A DNA stretch of 23,314 bases from Sulfurospirillum sp. UBA1314 (lineage in GTDB: Bacteria; Campylobacterota; Campylobacteria; Campylobacterales; Sulfurospirillaceae), in the NCBI GenBank assembly GCA_002307095.1, contig DBTO01000187.1, positions 1-23,314 on the forward strand, read 5' to 3'. Position 1 is the stretch's first letter; the number at the start of each line of letters is the position of its first letter. The position numbers and the translations under genes were made by a program. The notes under the pieces were generated by a model. That model was not told the DNA's origin, did no database searches, and was given only the letters and a program-made list of their open reading frames with translations. Below, in pieces: positions 8,400 through 16,599 of the stretch.

Positions 8400-9728
8400 C
8401 TAAAATTCGACACTTTTGCTTGAACATGTTTGAACATGATAATTTTGTGCAAAATCAGGATCAAAAGATTCTGTCAAGACACCCATATTATCCAACAAAC
8501 GATATTTTGCATACAATAAAGTTGCTTGCGCTGTTGCTAACGCTTGTCTTGCAGAGTAGTATTCACCCTCAGCATCGAGCAAGTTAATCAAATCACGTTT
8601 GCCAATAGCAAACTCTTGTTGATACGAATCCAATGTTTTTTTACTGTAATCTGTATGCTCTTTTAAAAGAGTGATGCGTTGTTGTGTGGATTGATAATTC
8701 TCCCATGAGAATTTTATACTCTCGTTCAATTCACGCTCGATATTTCCCAATGTCTCGTTCTCTTTAAGTTTTAAAACACTGTATTTCTCTTTGGTTAAAA
8801 GATCAGACCCTTTGTTGTAAAGATTATAGCGAAGTTTTATAAGTGCTGTATATTTTTCAGTTCTTCCATCAACACCATCAAGATCATTTCCTCGTGTACC
8901 TGCAAGCTCAGCATCAATTTTTGGGTAAAAAGCAGCTTTACTACCTTCATACAAAGCATCGGCTAAAAGCACATTGGCTTGTTGCACCCTGACAGATGGG
9001 TTGCATGAAAGACTTTTGTCTTTGATTTTATCAAAGTTGACAGGAAGTGTCGATGTAAAAACAGGTTTTGCTAAGTCATCGGCATCCAGTTTTTGACCGT
9101 AGAGTTTTTCAAAGGTCGAAACGGCATCTTTATAGTCGTTTTCTTGCGCAATCATATTTGATTGTGCAAGAGTGTACCTACTCCCTGCTTGTTGCGTTTC
9201 AGAAAGTCTACCGAACCCTGAATCTGAACGCTCTTTAATCTGTTTAAAAATTGCTTCATGTGTTTTGACATTTTCTTGAGATAACACGAGAAGTTCTTTT
9301 TGTTTTAGAAGCATAATATACGCATTGACATATTTTAAAAGAGTTCTATCAGCACGTTCTGCGACACCAAACGCAGCTGCATCCAGTCTATTTTTTTGTT
9401 GTTTGATGGTATTTTCAGTTAAAAACCCGTTGAAAATATTCTCCGTCAAAACCAAAGAAGTTTCATTCATCGCACCATCGACTCTGTCTTGGTTTGTGGA
9501 TGGAGTCTTGACATTTTGATACCCGTATGAGCCCACCAAATCTAATGTCGGAAGATAACCATTTTCTGCGATATCATACTCTTTGAGTACACCATTATAA
9601 ATTTCAACACTCTCTTTAAATGTCGGGTTGGAAGAGAGTATGGATTTTGCGCCTTCTTCTAATGTTAAAGAAAAAGCGAACACTGGAAAACAAACGAGAA
9701 CTAAAGACAGTTTTTTTGTGAGATTCAT
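8400..9728 (-). CDS. lapE: TolC-family outer membrane channel of the Lap secretion system
   Basis: Outer-membrane efflux protein forming the exit channel and retention pore for the adhesin. I chose the ATG at 9728 over the in-frame ATG at 9743. AAGGAGG lies 5 bases before 9728, and that start gives a clean signal peptide (MNLTKKLSLVLVCFPVFAFS). The 442-residue product shows the two-fold OEP pattern of long amphipathic helices and strands: EEGAKSILSSNPTFKE at the N-terminus, a repeat with SLSCNPSVRVQQANVLLAD near the middle, and the typical C-terminal QEFAIGKRDLINLLDAEGEYYSARQAL helix region. It is first in the lap operon, 37 bp upstream of lapG. Confidence 0.93.
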   Translation of the reverse strand: MNLTKKLSLVLVCFPVFAFSLTLEEGAKSILSSNPTFKESVEIYNGVLKEYDIAENGYLPTLDLVGSYGYQNVKTPSTNQDRVDGAMNETSLVLTENIFNGFLTENTIKQQKNRLDAAAFGVAERADRTLLKYVNAYIMLLKQKELLVLSQENVKTHEAIFKQIKERSDSGFGRLSETQQAGSRYTLAQSNMIAQENDYKDAVSTFEKLYGQKLDADDLAKPVFTSTLPVNFDKIKDKSLSCNPSVRVQQANVLLADALYEGSKAAFYPKIDAELAGTRGNDLDGVDGRTEKYTALIKLRYNLYNKGSDLLTKEKYSVLKLKENETLGNIERELNESIKFSWENYQSTQQRITLLKEHTDYSKKTLDSYQQEFAIGKRDLINLLDAEGEYYSARQALATAQATLLYAKYRLLDNMGVLTESFDPDFAQNYHVQTCSSKSVEF

Positions 9729-9787
9729 GATCTCCTCCTTCATTGGATCTTAAAGTGATACAAGAACATATCTAACCTTGTTTGGAA

Positions 9788-9816
9788 ATTGTAGCATATT
9801 ATTTTTTCAAGCGCAA
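9788..9816 (-). promoter_or_regulatory. Sigma70-like promoter of the lap operon
   Basis: On the minus strand TTGCGC (9811-9816), a 17-bp spacer and TACAAT (9788-9793) with an extended TGC just before the -10. Transcription would start near 9781, giving a leader of about 50 nt up to the AAGGAGG ribosome binding site of the TolC-like gene. Confidence 0.6.
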
Positions 9817-10027
9817 TAGAAAATTAGGATTATAAGTCTTAAAAGTTTTTTATCCTCATTAAAATCTTTCAAAGTACCATAAACAGGCATCAATACTGCT
9901 AAAACATTCTCTGTAATTGTCTTGTAATAAACTTGATTATTGTGATTAAATAGTGATCTAAATGTCTATTTAACAAGGATTTAGTTAAGCGGTTTTTTCA
10001 CATCATTCCAACGCAAGAAAAGGCTTT

Positions 10028-10048
10028 AAAAATGCCATTTCATTGCAT
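10028..10048 (-). terminator. Weak terminator after the sensor kinase gene
   Basis: On the minus strand ATGCAAT-GAA-ATGGCAT forms a short 7-bp stem with one A/G mismatch, followed by TTTTT. It begins three bases beyond the kinase stop codon. The stem is AT-rich, so read-through into the lap operon is possible. Confidence 0.35.
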
Positions 10049-10050
10049 GA

Positions 10051-11949
10051 CTATAGTGTATGAGATACTTCTAAAGGAATGAAAATGCTAAAACAAGCGC
10101 CTTTATCTTTATTCATAACCCCAATAGTTCCATGAAAATGGTTTTCAATAATGCTCTTACAAATACACAATCCAACACCTGCACTATTCGCTTTTGAACT
10201 CACATTAAAATCAAATATTCGCTCAATTGGGTTAATACTGACTCCACCCGCATTGTCTTGAATAACTATTTTACAGATTTTATTCTCTTCATACACACGA
10301 ATGTCAATCAAAGCATCTGTGCGTCCCATAATGTTGAATTGATCTTGGGCATTGAGCAGAATATTGATAACAACTTGTATAAACTCATTTGAATTACCGA
10401 TAATATAAAGTTTAGAGTTACACTGAAAGCGTAGGTGTATCCCAGAATTTTCAAAAGAGAAATCTAAAATTTTTTTGATTGCTTCTAACTCTTCCGAAAC
10501 AGAAAACTGGCTTTTTGGATTATACGGTTTTAGCAAAAAACTATAAAAAGTATCAATAGTTTCAGAAAGATGTTTTAAGATATTAAAACTCATATCTATC
10601 GAGTGAATTAAACTGTTTTTTCGAATTTTCTGTTCTAAGAGTAGCGTGCCTTTCATATTGGTTAAAATGGCACCCAGAGCATTAAGAGGTTGCTTCCATT
10701 GGTGGGCAACATTTCCGATACTTTTTCCTATTGAGATATATTTCGATTGGAACAATCGTTCTTTTTCACTCTCATGGATATTAAACTGCATAAGAATACA
10801 CTCTTCTTTAATGTATTTTATTTTTAACAGTAGGATCATGGCGAAAATAATCATTTCCCATAAACCACCTATTAAAAGAACATTTTTACCAATACCTAGC
10901 ATCTCTATAACCCCAATTTGCATGAGCCAAAATAAAAGCATCCCTATGTAAAAGCCAATTAAACCTACCCCATATAATGTTGCAAATTGAATTTTCTTCC
11001 AGCTCGCATACAAAGAAAGATAAATACAATACAATGGAGCCAGCATACCTGCAAAGATAGCGATCGTTTGAAGAACACCATGAGCACCTAAAAAGAGGAA
11101 AGATACAAAGCAAAGAGCTACGATACGATAGGTTAGATTGACCAAAAAATTTGAAACTCGGTGGATTTCTAAACAATAGAGGGTAAACAGCAAAAGTGCA
11201 ATATGAAATCCTTGTGCGCTTATAATTTTTACAAAGGGGTTAATCCACAAATATTCTTGCGTTAGAAAAGAGATGTAATTATTTATATACATAATAAAAA
11301 TAAAAAAACTAATTAAATACACACTATAATAAAAATATTCTTTGCTTTTAAAGAGCAAATAGAGTATAAAATAAAAGACTACCAACAGAAACAGACACCC
11401 TGAAAAAAGCATAATACCTATAATTTCTACCAGATTGTTGTAGTCAAGTTCTGATTTTGTTCCTATATTCATCGCGATAATCATTGGTCTATCTGAAGTA
11501 ATTTTAAAAAGATACGTTAAAGGTACGTCTGATTTTAAAAGTGCAAAACGAACATAAAAATGTTCGATTTCTCGGTCATTAAAACGAATGCTGTTTCCAT
11601 TATGTGTTACATGTAACAGTTGATTTTCCTCAAAAATAAAACAATCGACATAGGTCAGTTGACCGTATTTAAATTCTAAAAAAAATTTATCTTGTTCGCC
11701 ATTTTTTACTTTCAGCGCAACCCAGTACGGATCCTTACTGACACCCAAACTTTTTGCACTGGAAGAAAGAAGCTCAAAGTGACCTTTTTGCGATAATACA
11801 TACGCTTCATCATACGTAAGAGCACGTGTCTCTTTCAATATTTTAATCTGATCAACGACAAAGAATGAACTGCTTGGAGATACTAGGTGCAAAGATTCAA
11901 CAGCATAGGTGTAACTTGAAAGAAGAAAGAGGAAGATAAAGCATCTCAT
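10051..11949 (-). CDS. 7TM-DISM sensor histidine kinase
   Basis: A 632-residue membrane kinase. It has a signal peptide (residues ~1-16) and a periplasmic 7TMR-DISMED2-like domain (~20-165, PYWVALKVKN and YGQLTYVDCFIF motifs). A seven-helix membrane region (~173-378), a short coiled linker and a HisKA-like helix follow; the probable phosphorylated H416 lies in GNVAHQWKQPLNALG. The HATPase domain has an N-box around N533 (INILLNAQDQF), G1 (DNAGGV, 565-570) and G2 (GVGLCICK, 591-598). The AHQWKQPL style is common in Campylobacterota kinases. It begins 6 bp after the stop codon of the OmpR-type regulator, so the two form a two-component pair. The input signal is unknown; DISMED2 domains often resemble carbohydrate-binding folds. 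A GTTACATGTAAC palindrome (11606-11617) is read within LLHVTHN. Confidence 0.92.
   Translation of the reverse strand: MRCFIFLFLLSSYTYAVESLHLVSPSSSFFVVDQIKILKETRALTYDEAYVLSQKGHFELLSSSAKSLGVSKDPYWVALKVKNGEQDKFFLEFKYGQLTYVDCFIFEENQLLHVTHNGNSIRFNDREIEHFYVRFALLKSDVPLTYLFKITSDRPMIIAMNIGTKSELDYNNLVEIIGIMLFSGCLFLLVVFYFILYLLFKSKEYFYYSVYLISFFIFIMYINNYISFLTQEYLWINPFVKIISAQGFHIALLLFTLYCLEIHRVSNFLVNLTYRIVALCFVSFLFLGAHGVLQTIAIFAGMLAPLYCIYLSLYASWKKIQFATLYGVGLIGFYIGMLLFWLMQIGVIEMLGIGKNVLLIGGLWEMIIFAMILLLKIKYIKEECILMQFNIHESEKERLFQSKYISIGKSIGNVAHQWKQPLNALGAILTNMKGTLLLEQKIRKNSLIHSIDMSFNILKHLSETIDTFYSFLLKPYNPKSQFSVSEELEAIKKILDFSFENSGIHLRFQCNSKLYIIGNSNEFIQVVINILLNAQDQFNIMGRTDALIDIRVYEENKICKIVIQDNAGGVSINPIERIFDFNVSSKANSAGVGLCICKSIIENHFHGTIGVMNKDKGACFSIFIPLEVSHTL
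11606..11617. repeat. GTTACATGTAAC palindrome (variant flank)
   Basis: A perfect 12-bp palindrome sharing the TTACATGTAA core, with the outer T/A pair changed to G/C on both sides. It lies in the sensor kinase gene and encodes LHVT. The paired change keeps the symmetry. Confidence 0.8.
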
Positions 11950-11955
11950 TGTATT

Positions 11956-12705
11956 TCATACCACACTTAAGCGTAGTGGCATGTCCCGACCTCCTGTATA
12001 TTTTTCAATAAAAGCATCATCAATATTCAGGCGATACCCAATCCCTCTAATAGATGAAATGATATTATGACCCAATTTTTTGCGTATGCGTAAGACAAGA
12101 TTTTTAACTGCGGAATTACACTGTATCTCATAATTCCATAACTTCGATTCAATCACCTCTTTAGAGAGTGTTTTATGACAATTTTCTAAAAGTAATTCAA
12201 TTAATTCTAATTCTTTACTCCCTAATGTTGTAATATGACTGCCATTGTAAAACTCTTTGGTATCACAATTAAAAACCAAAGATTTATTAAACGTGACCAC
12301 ATTGGGCGTTGTGTGTGTTCGTTTAATAGCTTTAGAGAGTGCTCTAATCAAAGCGGTGAACTCAATAGGTTTAAGCAAGTATCCATCGATTGCTAAATTG
12401 ACTGCATTCAGCAACAAATTTTTATCATCAAAACTGCTCAAGATGATAATCGGAATATGATAATCCACTTGCCTAATTTGTCGGGTTAATTTAATACCAT
12501 CTTTTTTGGGCATACGTACATCGGTAAGAATGATATCGGGATGCTCATCTTCATAGAGATTAAAAGCTTCCTCTCCATCTTCAGCACAATAAACTTCTTT
12601 AAACAACATCTTAAGTGTATTGGAAATCTGTGTTCTTGTTATCGCATCATCTTCAACAAATAAGATGCGCTTACTTTTTAAAACCAAAAGGCTATTACTA
12701 TTCAA
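11956..12705 (-). CDS. OmpR-family response regulator
   Basis: A 249-residue two-component regulator. The receiver domain (residues ~12-125) has the acidic pair D19/D20, phosphoacceptor D62 (ILTDVRMPKKDG), S90/S91 and K112 (LLKP). The winged-helix DNA-binding domain (~145-226) has LGSKELELIELLLEN and the recognition-helix region NLVLRIRKKLG followed by SIRGIGYRL. The start is TTG at 12705, six bases after AAGGA; no ATG nearby has such a site. A 22-residue tail follows the wing. It is co-transcribed with the downstream sensor kinase. Its own promoter bears a tandem 11-bp repeat suited to OmpR-family binding. Confidence 0.93.
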   Translation of the reverse strand: MNSNSLLVLKSKRILFVEDDAITRTQISNTLKMLFKEVYCAEDGEEAFNLYEDEHPDIILTDVRMPKKDGIKLTRQIRQVDYHIPIIILSSFDDKNLLLNAVNLAIDGYLLKPIEFTALIRALSKAIKRTHTTPNVVTFNKSLVFNCDTKEFYNGSHITTLGSKELELIELLLENCHKTLSKEVIESKLWNYEIQCNSAVKNLVLRIRKKLGHNIISSIRGIGYRLNIDDAFIEKYTGGRDMPLRLSVV

Positions 12706-12759
12706 TCGAAGTCCTTAAAGGCAAAATTAGAGGGTAATTTTATGGGAGAAAATAATTAA

Positions 12760-12765
12760 ATTATA
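12760..12765 (-). promoter_or_regulatory. TATAAT -10 box of the response regulator/kinase operon
   Basis: A perfect TATAAT on the minus strand, about 55 bp upstream of the TTG start. No -35 match is seen; that place is taken by the direct repeats at 12767-12791, as in promoters activated by OmpR/PhoB-type proteins. Confidence 0.6.
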
Positions 12766-12766
12766 A

Positions 12767-12791
12767 CATGTTAAAGTCATGTTAAAGTCAT
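12767..12791 (-). promoter_or_regulatory. Tandem 11-bp direct repeats, probable response regulator binding site
   Basis: The 11-bp unit CATGTTAAAGT (plus strand) occurs twice head to tail, followed by a further CAT. An 11-bp period places both units on the same face of the helix, as in PhoB/OmpR boxes. The site abuts the -10 box of the operon encoding the OmpR-type regulator, so positive autoregulation is the simplest reading. Confidence 0.65.
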
Positions 12792-12827
12792 CTTACACGC
12801 TTAAAAACATGACCTTCAAAATCCATC

Positions 12828-12839
12828 TTTACATGTAAA
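12828..12839. repeat. TTTACATGTAAA palindrome (intergenic, divergent promoter region)
   Basis: Perfect 12-bp copy in the 239-bp gap between the response regulator (minus) and the chemotaxis gene (plus), 105 bp upstream of the latter. Confidence 0.9.
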
Positions 12840-12944
12840 ATCTTCACCATACGTTTCTTTAATATAACGACGTCGAGGATAGCTTTATTCTAGTTTTTTA
12901 GTTCAGAAAATTGTTACAAATTTTACTTTCCATAAAGGACTCTC

Positions 12945-14546
12945 ATGCTCCAAACCATTCGCGCAAAATTACTCTTTCTACTTCTTGTGTTTTTGTTGGC
13001 TATTGTTGGACTTGGTTATCTCATTACCACAAATACCAATCATGCAAAAAGTGCCGCTAATCAGATTAAAAATGCAGGCTATATTCGTTCGCTAAGTTCA
13101 CAACTGGGTGTGCATACAAGAGGGTATCAACTTTTCTTTGATCAACGCATTTTGGAGAGTTATTTTACAACCTATACCACAATGTCTAAGCTTATTGGGG
13201 AACTTCGCCCTCTTTTAAAAACAGAGGAGAGTAAGGTACTTCTTGAGCAAGCTTTTGATGAAATTGAAGCCTATCATGCCGCCAGTGTTGCGCGTTTTGA
13301 GATACTTAAACACGCTAAAGAAGCCATAACGACTTCCGAATTTAAGGCATCCAGTGATGGGCTAAAACTAGCAGATTTAAATGCAAAAGCCACAAAAAAT
13401 TATTTTCAAATTGAAGCCTTAGTCAGTACTCTCACCGAGACACTTGAAACCCATGAATTTGCAATGTTAGAAAAAGAAAAGATGACAGGGTTATTGCTTG
13501 CAAGCGTGATTTTCATCATTGCCGTTGGCACGTTTATTTTTATCAATCAATCGATTCGTAATGCCATTCATAAAGCAATCATTGGATGCCAATATATCTC
13601 TGAACATAAAGATCTGCATTATGTCATACAAACGGGGAGCAAGGATGAAATAGCTCAAATCACGAATGTAATGAATGAACTTCTTGCCCAATTAGGGAAT
13701 GCCCTTGATGATGCTAAAAAAACGGCAATCGAAAATGCAGCTGTTTCAGAGGAGCTCTCAAGCACCTCGATGCAAATTGGCATTCGTATCGAAAATGCGG
13801 CTAAAGAGGTTGAAGAGACAACCCAAGCAACCGAGCGTGTGGCTGAAATTTTGTATAAAAGTGAGGAGAGTTCCAATCAATCAGGTCTCTTAATTACTAA
13901 GGTTGCAACAGAGCTTAATGGTGCAGCAGAAGAGGTTCTAACGGTCTCATCCCAACTGCAAGATGTTGTCACAACACAAACCGATTTATCGACACGCCTT
14001 GTACAACTGGATCAAGATGTGGAACAGGTCAAGCAGATATTAGCAGTCATTGCCGACATTGCAGAACAAACCAATCTTTTAGCACTCAATGCCGCGATTG
14101 AAGCCGCACGTGCGGGGGAACACGGACGAGGATTTGCCGTTGTTGCCGATGAAGTACGCAAATTGGCAGAGCGAACACAAAAAAGCCTTATTGATAGCAA
14201 TGCCACCGTTGCAGTCATCGTTCAATCCGTTAATACAACAGCAGAGATGATGAAAGAGAGTGCGCATCAAATACAAGCACTAGGCGAACGCGCACAAATG
14301 ACTCAAAACCTTATGCGCACTACCGTCAACAATATGAATCATGCCAAAGAGATGGCATCACAAACCGTCAAAGACACCAAAGAGGGAAGAGTCAAAACCT
14401 CTGAAGTGATTGAGCGCATTCAAAACATGAGCCAACTCTCCAATACGAATGCACGCAGTGTCGAAGAAGTTGCCTCTGCCGCGGAACACCTCGCCAAGTT
14501 ATCCGAAGGGCTTAGTGCTACGCTTTCCATTTTTAAAACCATTTAA
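12945..14546 (+). CDS. Methyl-accepting chemotaxis protein
   Basis: A 533-residue chemoreceptor. TM1 at residues ~8-27, a periplasmic helical-bundle-like sensor domain ~28-178, TM2 ~181-200, a HAMP-like linker ~201-255, and a long cytoplasmic coiled coil ending at 533. The signalling hairpin tip (EQTNLLALNAAIEAARAGEHGRGFAVVADEVRKLAER region, 374-410) is intact, so coupling to CheA/CheW is expected. There is no C-terminal CheR-docking pentapeptide. AAAGGA lies six bases before the ATG. The ligand is unknown. The next gene, a c-di-GMP enzyme, starts 35 bp downstream, so the pair may be co-transcribed. Confidence 0.94.
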   Translation: MLQTIRAKLLFLLLVFLLAIVGLGYLITTNTNHAKSAANQIKNAGYIRSLSSQLGVHTRGYQLFFDQRILESYFTTYTTMSKLIGELRPLLKTEESKVLLEQAFDEIEAYHAASVARFEILKHAKEAITTSEFKASSDGLKLADLNAKATKNYFQIEALVSTLTETLETHEFAMLEKEKMTGLLLASVIFIIAVGTFIFINQSIRNAIHKAIIGCQYISEHKDLHYVIQTGSKDEIAQITNVMNELLAQLGNALDDAKKTAIENAAVSEELSSTSMQIGIRIENAAKEVEETTQATERVAEILYKSEESSNQSGLLITKVATELNGAAEEVLTVSSQLQDVVTTQTDLSTRLVQLDQDVEQVKQILAVIADIAEQTNLLALNAAIEAARAGEHGRGFAVVADEVRKLAERTQKSLIDSNATVAVIVQSVNTTAEMMKESAHQIQALGERAQMTQNLMRTTVNNMNHAKEMASQTVKDTKEGRVKTSEVIERIQNMSQLSNTNARSVEEVASAAEHLAKLSEGLSATLSIFKTI

Positions 14547-14581
14547 ACGACATTGCTAAGACTAAAACGAAGGTAAATAGC

Positions 14582-16240
14582 ATGTTTTTCTTGAATAAAC
14601 AAAAAGAGACTACACTGGATTTTATGAATGCGCTTTGTACAGTTCTGTCTGAATGTTATGACCATGGGATCCTTGTATGCGATGCCTCTTATCAAAAAAG
14701 CGATATCAATGATGAACTCTGCTATTTAACGGGCTATACAAAAACAGAGTTACGCCAATGCAATCCATTGAGTCTTTTCCAAGAAGAGGTTTCATCGCTT
14801 TTCAAAAGAAAAGATGCACACATTAGCACTTCTATCAAGTCCAAATCAGGCATACTCATTCCTGTGATGCTGTACCCAAAAAGAGTTCAGATTCACCAGA
14901 AAGTTATCTTTTTAGTAATAATTCAAAAAATGGGTCAAATGCCATTGTCTCTTGCAGATGACTTTTCAGATCAATTCTCAAATCGCTTGTCACACTTATC
15001 CTCCAAAATATGCCAAACAATACACGATAGCCATAAAACATCTTGTTACAGTGCTCTACTTTTACTGGATATTGATAATTTTAAAACGGTCAACCATTCC
15101 AAAGGGCACGCCGTTGGGAATCAAGTCTTATGTGAAATTTATAAACGATTATCTGACATTATGAGTCCTTTACATGTAAGCTATTTACAAGGTGATGAGT
15201 TTGCTATTGTTTTGAGTACAACGTTAGCTACTTATGCCGAAGCGGAAGAAATCATAACGGCTTTATCGTACAAAATACTCGAAACTATTCAAGAACCTAT
15301 TTATATTGATCACCACTCATTTAGGTTGACAGCAAGTATAGGTATTGTGGTCTTTTTAGGCAAAGAGTATGCGCATGATAAAATGGTGCAATACGTCGAC
15401 AGCGCTTTATACGAAGCGAAAAAGTCGGGGCGAAATACAATACACTTTTTTAACCCTTTGTTACAACAAAAATTAGAAGAACACGCCGTGATGCTAGAGC
15501 GCTTACACTATGCAATTTACCATCATCAAATGTCGCTTTTTTACCAAAAACAGTGGGCACGCAATCCTCACACGAATGAAGTCTATGAGATAGGAGCTGA
15601 AGCACTTATTCGTTGGATTGATCCTGTGCACGGTACGATTACTCCTGATAAATTCATCCCTTTGTCCGAAGAGAGTGGCTTGATTATTCCACTGGGGGCA
15701 TGGATACTCAAAGAAGCATTTAAGCAATTAAAATCTTGGCAAGATGACCCTAAAAAGTGCCATTGGCAGCTTTCTATCAATATTAGCATTAAACAATTTG
15801 AAAAAGATGATTTTATACCGATCGTTCAAGAGCTACTTCAATCCTTACAATGCGATGCTACAAAAATTCGTTTTGAGCTTACAGAGAGCCTTTTAATTAA
15901 CGATTTAAAAAGCTCCTTGCGAAAAATTTATGCACTCACAAAGCTTGGTATTTCCTTCTCTATCGATGATTTTGGGACAGGGTATTCTTCGTTGTCCTAC
16001 TTAAAAAGATTGCCTATTCATGAATTAAAAATAGACAAATCTTTCATACGCGATTTAGCATCCGATCATGCCGATGTTATTTTAGTACAGACGATTTTAG
16101 GGATCGCGCAGCAATTTGGGTTGGATGTTGTGGCTGAAGGCGTTGAAACACAAGAGCAATATAAAATCCTATGCGATATGGGATGCCGCTATTTTCAAGG
16201 CTATTTTTTGAGTAAACCAACGCAATCTTCACTTCTTTAA
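14582..16240 (+). CDS. PAS-like/GGDEF/EAL protein, probable c-di-GMP phosphodiesterase
   Basis: A 552-residue cytoplasmic protein with no membrane segment. Residues ~15-118 look PAS-like (NDELCYLTGYTKTELRQCNP). The GGDEF domain (~150-292) has QGDEF at 203-207 instead of GGDEF; it could bind GTP, but cyclase activity is doubtful. The EAL domain (~300-552) keeps the catalytic set: E340-A-L in GAEALIRW, E432 in FELTES, DDFGTGYSS (462-470), K483/D485 in LKIDKSF, and E519/E522 in VVAEGVET. It would hydrolyse c-di-GMP, and so could promote LapG release and adhesin shedding (inference). A TACATGTA core at 15171-15178 is read as LHV only a few codons before QGDEF. The ribosome binding site is GAAGGT, 7 bases before the ATG. 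Confidence 0.93.
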   Translation: MFFLNKQKETTLDFMNALCTVLSECYDHGILVCDASYQKSDINDELCYLTGYTKTELRQCNPLSLFQEEVSSLFKRKDAHISTSIKSKSGILIPVMLYPKRVQIHQKVIFLVIIQKMGQMPLSLADDFSDQFSNRLSHLSSKICQTIHDSHKTSCYSALLLLDIDNFKTVNHSKGHAVGNQVLCEIYKRLSDIMSPLHVSYLQGDEFAIVLSTTLATYAEAEEIITALSYKILETIQEPIYIDHHSFRLTASIGIVVFLGKEYAHDKMVQYVDSALYEAKKSGRNTIHFFNPLLQQKLEEHAVMLERLHYAIYHHQMSLFYQKQWARNPHTNEVYEIGAEALIRWIDPVHGTITPDKFIPLSEESGLIIPLGAWILKEAFKQLKSWQDDPKKCHWQLSINISIKQFEKDDFIPIVQELLQSLQCDATKIRFELTESLLINDLKSSLRKIYALTKLGISFSIDDFGTGYSSLSYLKRLPIHELKIDKSFIRDLASDHADVILVQTILGIAQQFGLDVVAEGVETQEQYKILCDMGCRYFQGYFLSKPTQSSLL

Positions 16241-16255
16241 TAGCCTCACTATCTC

Positions 16256-16267
16256 TTTACATGTAAA
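16256..16267. repeat. TTTACATGTAAA palindrome (intergenic, after the EAL-protein gene)
   Basis: Perfect 12-bp copy beginning 16 bp past the stop codon of the EAL-domain gene. It has no loop and no U tract, so it is not a terminator. Confidence 0.9.
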
Positions 16268-16353
16268 CGTATGGACAGAAGTTTCCACGTGTGATTAACA
16301 TTCGGTTCACACTAGATTATCAAACCATTAAAGCTACTCTTTTATACTTTCAT

Positions 16354-16441
16354 TACAAAACAAAAACGCCAATTTGTTTTGTATTGATCTTCCAAAGTTA
16401 AATTTCAACACTCAGATTGCCCCCATTCTGAGTGTTTTTTT
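16354..16441 (+). ncRNA. Candidate small RNA (two hairpins, terminator end)
   Basis: A TATACT -10 box at 16343-16348 predicts a transcript starting near 16354. It would begin with a perfect 11-bp stem (16354-16364 with 16373-16383, loop AACGCCAA region), continue through ~23 unpaired nt and end in the strong terminator at 16407-16441. Total length is about 88 nt. No coding potential is apparent. No -35 is visible, as is common in Campylobacterota promoters. Alternatively it is merely the 3' end of the upstream mRNA. Confidence 0.4.
16407..16441 (+). terminator. Strong intrinsic terminator
   Basis: A perfect 10-bp stem AACACTCAGA / TCTGAGTGTT with a 10-nt loop (TTGCCCCCAT), followed by a run of T to 16441. 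It ends transcripts running rightwards: the candidate small RNA and/or the chemotaxis-EAL mRNA whose last stop is 167 bp upstream. On the minus strand there is no U tract, so it does not serve the porin gene. Confidence 0.85.
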
Positions 16442-16599
16442 CTTTAAGAACGCTTACGAAGAGACTAAAACCTAAAGTATAAATCTGTCTTTTAAAACAC
16501 ATAACAAGAGCTGAGCCTTTTGAGGCAAAATATCAAACAATTTTTGAGAGACAGCAGATAACGACTACTGTCTCATAAAGATATTCCAAACACAATGAC

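Larger units (their letters stand above)
9729..10050 (-). other. Intergenic region: leader and promoter region of the lap operon
   Basis: A 322-bp stretch without a plausible gene between the sensor kinase stop and the TolC-like gene. It holds a weak terminator just after the kinase gene (10028-10048), a second TATAAT-like -10 (9829-9834, no good -35) and the main promoter candidate (9788-9816). Confidence 0.7.
16241..16599. other. Intergenic region between the EAL-protein gene and the porin gene (convergent)
   Basis: A 359-bp stretch with no convincing gene. It contains a perfect TTTACATGTAAA palindrome, a candidate small RNA with its own -10 box and terminator (16343-16441), and a weak hairpin near the porin end (16548-16574). 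Confidence 0.7.

Noticed and set aside
12801..12811. A third copy of the 11-bp repeat (TTAAAAACATG)
   Set aside because: Two mismatches, and its 19-bp offset does not keep the 11-bp phase.
16548..16574. Hairpin GAGACAG...CTGTCTC as porin terminator
   Set aside because: The stem is decent, but on the minus strand it is followed by CTCAAAAATTG rather than a U tract, so I could not support a terminator.
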